From: an uncultured Christensenellaceae bacterium
GTDB lineage: Bacteria > Bacillota > Clostridia > Christensenellales > Borkfalkiaceae
Direction: 5' to 3'
Assembly (NCBI GenBank): GCA_910587365.1
Contig: CAJUKJ010000002.1
Span: 1 to 31,210, forward strand
Length of the DNA stretch: 31,210 bases
Below, in pieces: positions 28,605-31,210 of the stretch. The notes beneath the pieces were generated by a model. The model did no database searches, was not told the origin of the DNA, and saw nothing but the letters and a program-made list of their open reading frames with translations. The translations under genes were made by a program, and so were the position numbers. Numbering within the stretch: the stretch's first letter is position 1; every line of letters begins with the position of its first letter.

Positions 28605-30839
28605 ATGAACGGTATACTTGACAAACTTAACGAAGAACAGATAAAACCCGTATGTGAAACAGAGGGGGCTGTGCTGGTGCTTGCGGGTGCAGGCAGCGGA
28701 AAAACCAGAGTACTTACTTCGCGCATTGCGTACATACTTTCGGAAGGTAAAGCCGACCTTTCTGGCATTCTCGCCATTACCTTTACCAACAAGGCGGCGG
28801 GAGAAATGAAGGAAAGGCTTGCAAAGATGCTCGGCATAGAGGACAGTAAGTGGATATGCACTATACATTCGATGTGCGTGAAAATTCTCAGGGATTTTGC
28901 CGAGCGCGCCGACCTTAAACCCAACTTTTCTATTTACAGCGATACGGAGCGCAATAACGTCATAAAAAAGGCTTTCCAGGAGCTTGACTTCGATGACGAT
29001 AAGCTTTTAAAAAGCGCGAAGTACCACATAGGCAATGCAAAAATGTTAGGGCTTGACCCCGACGCCTACGGCAGAAAATTCCACTATGAGAGCGGAATTG
29101 ACGACATTGTTCTGATTTACGAAAAGTACAACAAGCACCTGCGCGAGAATAACGCGCTTGACTTCGACGACCTTTTGCTTGAAACCCTGCGTTTATTGCG
29201 CCACGACAAGGAAACGCTCGACTATCTTTCCGATAAATTTAAATACGTGCTTGTCGATGAATTTCAGGACACGAACGCAGTACAGTACAACATAATAAAA
29301 CTGCTTTCTTCAAAGCACGGCAATTTGTTTGCCGTCGGCGACGACGACCAGTCCATTTACGGCTGGCGCGGCGCGGAGATAGAAAATATTCTGCGTTTCG
29401 ATAAAGATTTTCCCAACGCAAAGGTGTACAAGCTCGAACGCAATTACCGTTCGACAAAAAGTATACTGAACCTTGCCAACTGCATAATACGAAACAACGC
29501 AAAAAGAAAGGGCAAAACCCTATGGACGGAAGCGGACGAGGGCGAAAAGCCCGTTTACTTCCAGGCGGAAGAAGAGGCGAAGGAGGCGTTATTCGCCGCC
29601 CGCATAATTTCCGAGGGGGTGGCGCGCGGCGGAAAATATTCCGACTACGCCGTGCTTATGCGTATAAACGCGCTTACCCGCTCCTACGAGCAGGAATTTA
29701 CCAAATACGGCATACCTTATAAGGTGTTCGGCGGTTTCCGCTTCTTTGAGCGGAAGGAAATAAAAGACGTTCTTGCATACCTGCGGTTAATATCAAACCC
29801 CTTTGACAGCGAAGCGGCAGAGCGCATTATCAACGTTCCAAAGCGCGGAATAGGCGGAAAGACCGTGCAGGCGATGTACGAATACGCCCAAAGCACAGGG
29901 CTGTCCCTGTACGACGCGTGCGTGGACTGCGAGCTGTTGCCATTGGGCAGGGGAGCGAAAGATAAGCTTTCCGAATTTGCAGACCTTATTAAAGGCTTTA
30001 TCATATCTGCGCAGGGTACGCCGGTAAGTCAGCTTGTGCGCGAGGTAATAAGCCTTGCCGACCTTCGCTCCGCTTACGACGACGGCTCGGACGAGGGGGA
30101 CGGCAAGCTTGCCAACCTCGACGAATTTATCGCGTCCGTAGACGATTTTTCAAGACTTAACCCTAACGCTACGCTCGACGAATATTTAAATCAGGTTACG
30201 CTTTATTCCGACCTTGACGAAATGGACGAATCGGACTATGTTACGATAGCAACCATACACGCGGTTAAAGGTCTGGAATTCCCCTGTGTGTTCGTTTGCG
30301 GGCTTGAAGAGGGAATTATGCCCTCGTCGCGTTCGTCGGAGGGGCAGGGGCTTGAAGAGGAAAGGCGGCTTATGTACGTTGCAATCACGCGTGCGGAAAA
30401 AAATTTGTACCTAACCCGATCCAAGTCGCGCTATCTTTACGGTCACAGGGATTTAACCGCACCCTCTAAATTTATAAACGAGCTTGCAGCCGAACTCGGC
30501 GTTAAATATACGCCGTCCGCAAGAAGTACGGAATTTGGCGGGGGATACCGCCGAAGCGAATATAATTCGGGAGGAAAGGCACTTTATTCCGAGGGATACG
30601 AAAGCGATATTCCCCCCGTTACCCAAAAAGCTTCATTCAAGCCGTCGTTCGGTTCAACCTTTAATAAAAAAATTGACGGTGCAAAAAAATATACCGTCGG
30701 CACGCGAGTACGTCACGCTAAATTCGGCATCGGTATGGTCGTTGCCGTCAAAAACGGCGGAACGGTAATAAACGTTGCGTTTGACGGACAGGGGATAAAG
30801 GAGCTGTCGGCAGCACTCGCCCCCTTGGAAATAATATAA
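28605..30839 (+). CDS. pcrA: ATP-dependent 3'-5' DNA helicase, PcrA/UvrD type
   Basis: This superfamily 1A helicase acts in nucleotide excision repair, replication restart and removal of RecA. The 744-residue protein has the motifs in order: the Q motif LNEEQ, Walker A GAGSGKT (28-34), TFTNKAAGEMKER, Walker B VDEFQD, GDDDQSIYGWRGAE, YRSTKSIL, TIHAVKGLEFPCVF and RRLMYVAITRAEKNLYL. The C-terminus has the small tudor-like domain that binds RNA polymerase (VGTRVRHAKFGIGMVVAV). The start ATG 28605 begins at the conserved ILDKLNEEQ. The stop TAA (30837-30839) lies in the first bases of the 146-bp repeat array. Confidence 0.95.
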   Translation: MNGILDKLNEEQIKPVCETEGAVLVLAGAGSGKTRVLTSRIAYILSEGKADLSGILAITFTNKAAGEMKERLAKMLGIEDSKWICTIHSMCVKILRDFAERADLKPNFSIYSDTERNNVIKKAFQELDFDDDKLLKSAKYHIGNAKMLGLDPDAYGRKFHYESGIDDIVLIYEKYNKHLRENNALDFDDLLLETLRLLRHDKETLDYLSDKFKYVLVDEFQDTNAVQYNIIKLLSSKHGNLFAVGDDDQSIYGWRGAEIENILRFDKDFPNAKVYKLERNYRSTKSILNLANCIIRNNAKRKGKTLWTEADEGEKPVYFQAEEEAKEALFAARIISEGVARGGKYSDYAVLMRINALTRSYEQEFTKYGIPYKVFGGFRFFERKEIKDVLAYLRLISNPFDSEAAERIINVPKRGIGGKTVQAMYEYAQSTGLSLYDACVDCELLPLGRGAKDKLSEFADLIKGFIISAQGTPVSQLVREVISLADLRSAYDDGSDEGDGKLANLDEFIASVDDFSRLNPNATLDEYLNQVTLYSDLDEMDESDYVTIATIHAVKGLEFPCVFVCGLEEGIMPSSRSSEGQGLEEERRLMYVAITRAEKNLYLTRSKSRYLYGHRDLTAPSKFINELAAELGVKYTPSARSTEFGGGYRRSEYNSGGKALYSEGYESDIPPVTQKASFKPSFGSTFNKKIDGAKKYTVGTRVRHAKFGIGMVVAVKNGGTVINVAFDGQGIKELSAALAPLEII

Positions 30840-31210
30840 AAACGCATATATGCATCGCAATACTTTGTCAAGTTTACGTTTTGTTTCGGTCGTGTACTTC
30901 TGTGTACACTTCCTGCAACAAATGCGCACTTTCCTCGTCTTGCTCGCATCTCTTCGTTTTTGGTTAACATAAGGAAACAATATAAAAACGCATATATGCG
31001 TCGCAATACTTTGTCAAGTTTACGTTTTGTTTTGGTCGTGTACTTCTGTGTACACTTCCTGCAACAAATGCGCACTTTCTTCGTCTTGCTCGCATCTCTG
31101 CGTTTTTGGTTAACATAAGGAAACAATATAAAAACGCATATATGCGTCGCAACAATTTGTCAAGTTTACGTTTTGTTTTGGTCGTGTACTTCTGTGTACA
31201 CTTCCTGCAA
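30834..31210 (+). repeat. Tandem 146-bp repeat array containing nested-stem element, copies C1-C3
   Basis: Unit boundaries are 30834-30979, 30980-31125 and 31126 to the window end (truncated), each starting ATATAAAAACGC. Each unit carries the linkers of copies A and B (CGCAATACTTTGTC, TTGGTC, TTCCTGCA, TCGTCTTGCTCG). The apical stem is GTGTAC/GTACAC, the middle pairing is AAGT..TTTGTT with AACAAA..ACTT, and the outer stem is AAAAACGCA (30984-30992) with TGCGTTTTT (31099-31107). C1 and C2 differ at only a few bases. Open frames here are by-products of the repeat. Confidence 0.9.

Noticed and set aside
30654..31155. Minus-strand frames with near-identical proteins at the right end
   Set aside because: They are produced by the 146-bp tandem repeats; 146 is not a multiple of three, so the frame shifts at every unit, which does not fit a repetitive coding gene.
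30834..31210. CRISPR array
   Set aside because: The repeat unit is 146 bp with no short repeat/spacer alternation, and the whole unit is conserved, including what would be spacers.

Overview
The window looks like chromosomal core DNA from an endospore-forming member of the Clostridia. The evidence is a SpmA/SpmB pair, a SpoIVFA/SpoIVFB-like pair, a three-gene GerA-type germinant receptor operon, QueH-type queuosine synthesis, ribosomal protein S21 and the non-mevalonate kinase IspE. AGGAG-type ribosome binding sites and sigma-A-like promoters fit. A gut lineage near Christensenellales is only an impression. No tRNA, rRNA, CRISPR array, prophage or transposase gene was seen.

Layout. 1-405: 3' end of a YoaP-like acetyltransferase. 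495-3419: ispE, a charged membrane protein and a NifS-like cysteine desulfurase. 3420-4009: repeat-filled gap. 4010-5055 (minus): spmB/spmA. 5138-7905: metG and tatD. 7906-8357: gap with two possible small transcripts. 8358-9176: rsmA. 9315-10870: SpoIVFA/FB-like pair. 10883-12380 (minus): zinc phospholipase C-like protein and an OGG-type glycosylase. 12567-14376 (minus): PadR/DUF1700/DUF4097 operon. 14769-18579: gerA-gerB-gerC. 18633-19178 (minus): small membrane protein. 19308-20800: trmB and a metallophosphoesterase. 21006-23463 (minus): ECF sigma factor plus membrane-anchored beta-propeller protein, flanked by inverted copies of a repeat. 23828-25435 (minus): atypical transcarbamylase and queH. 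25553-27588: motif-degenerate ABC ATPase and an ArsP_2-type permease. 27715-27891: rpsU. 28176-28553: unknown protein. 28605-30839: PcrA/UvrD helicase. 30834-31210: 146-bp tandem repeats.

Four things stand out. (1) Four genes (ispE, metG, trmB, queH) have a -35/17-bp/-10 promoter whose -10 hexamer lies exactly 6 nt before the ATG, with no Shine-Dalgarno sequence. pcrA has a 7-nt gap. These predict leaderless mRNAs. (2) A dispersed element with three nested stems recurs at 3625-3749, about 12392-12513 and as a tandem array from 30834; the stems differ in sequence but keep pairing. (3) A second composite repeat begins exactly at the stop codon of two unrelated genes and ends in a covarying hairpin. 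(4) Two enzymes of well-known families have lost diagnostic motifs: an ABC ATPase (Q-loop, LSGGQ and H-loop replaced, Walker A/B kept) and a transcarbamylase (STRTR, HPTQ and HCLP/HPGP all altered).

All identifications come from reading motifs by eye; no database search was run.
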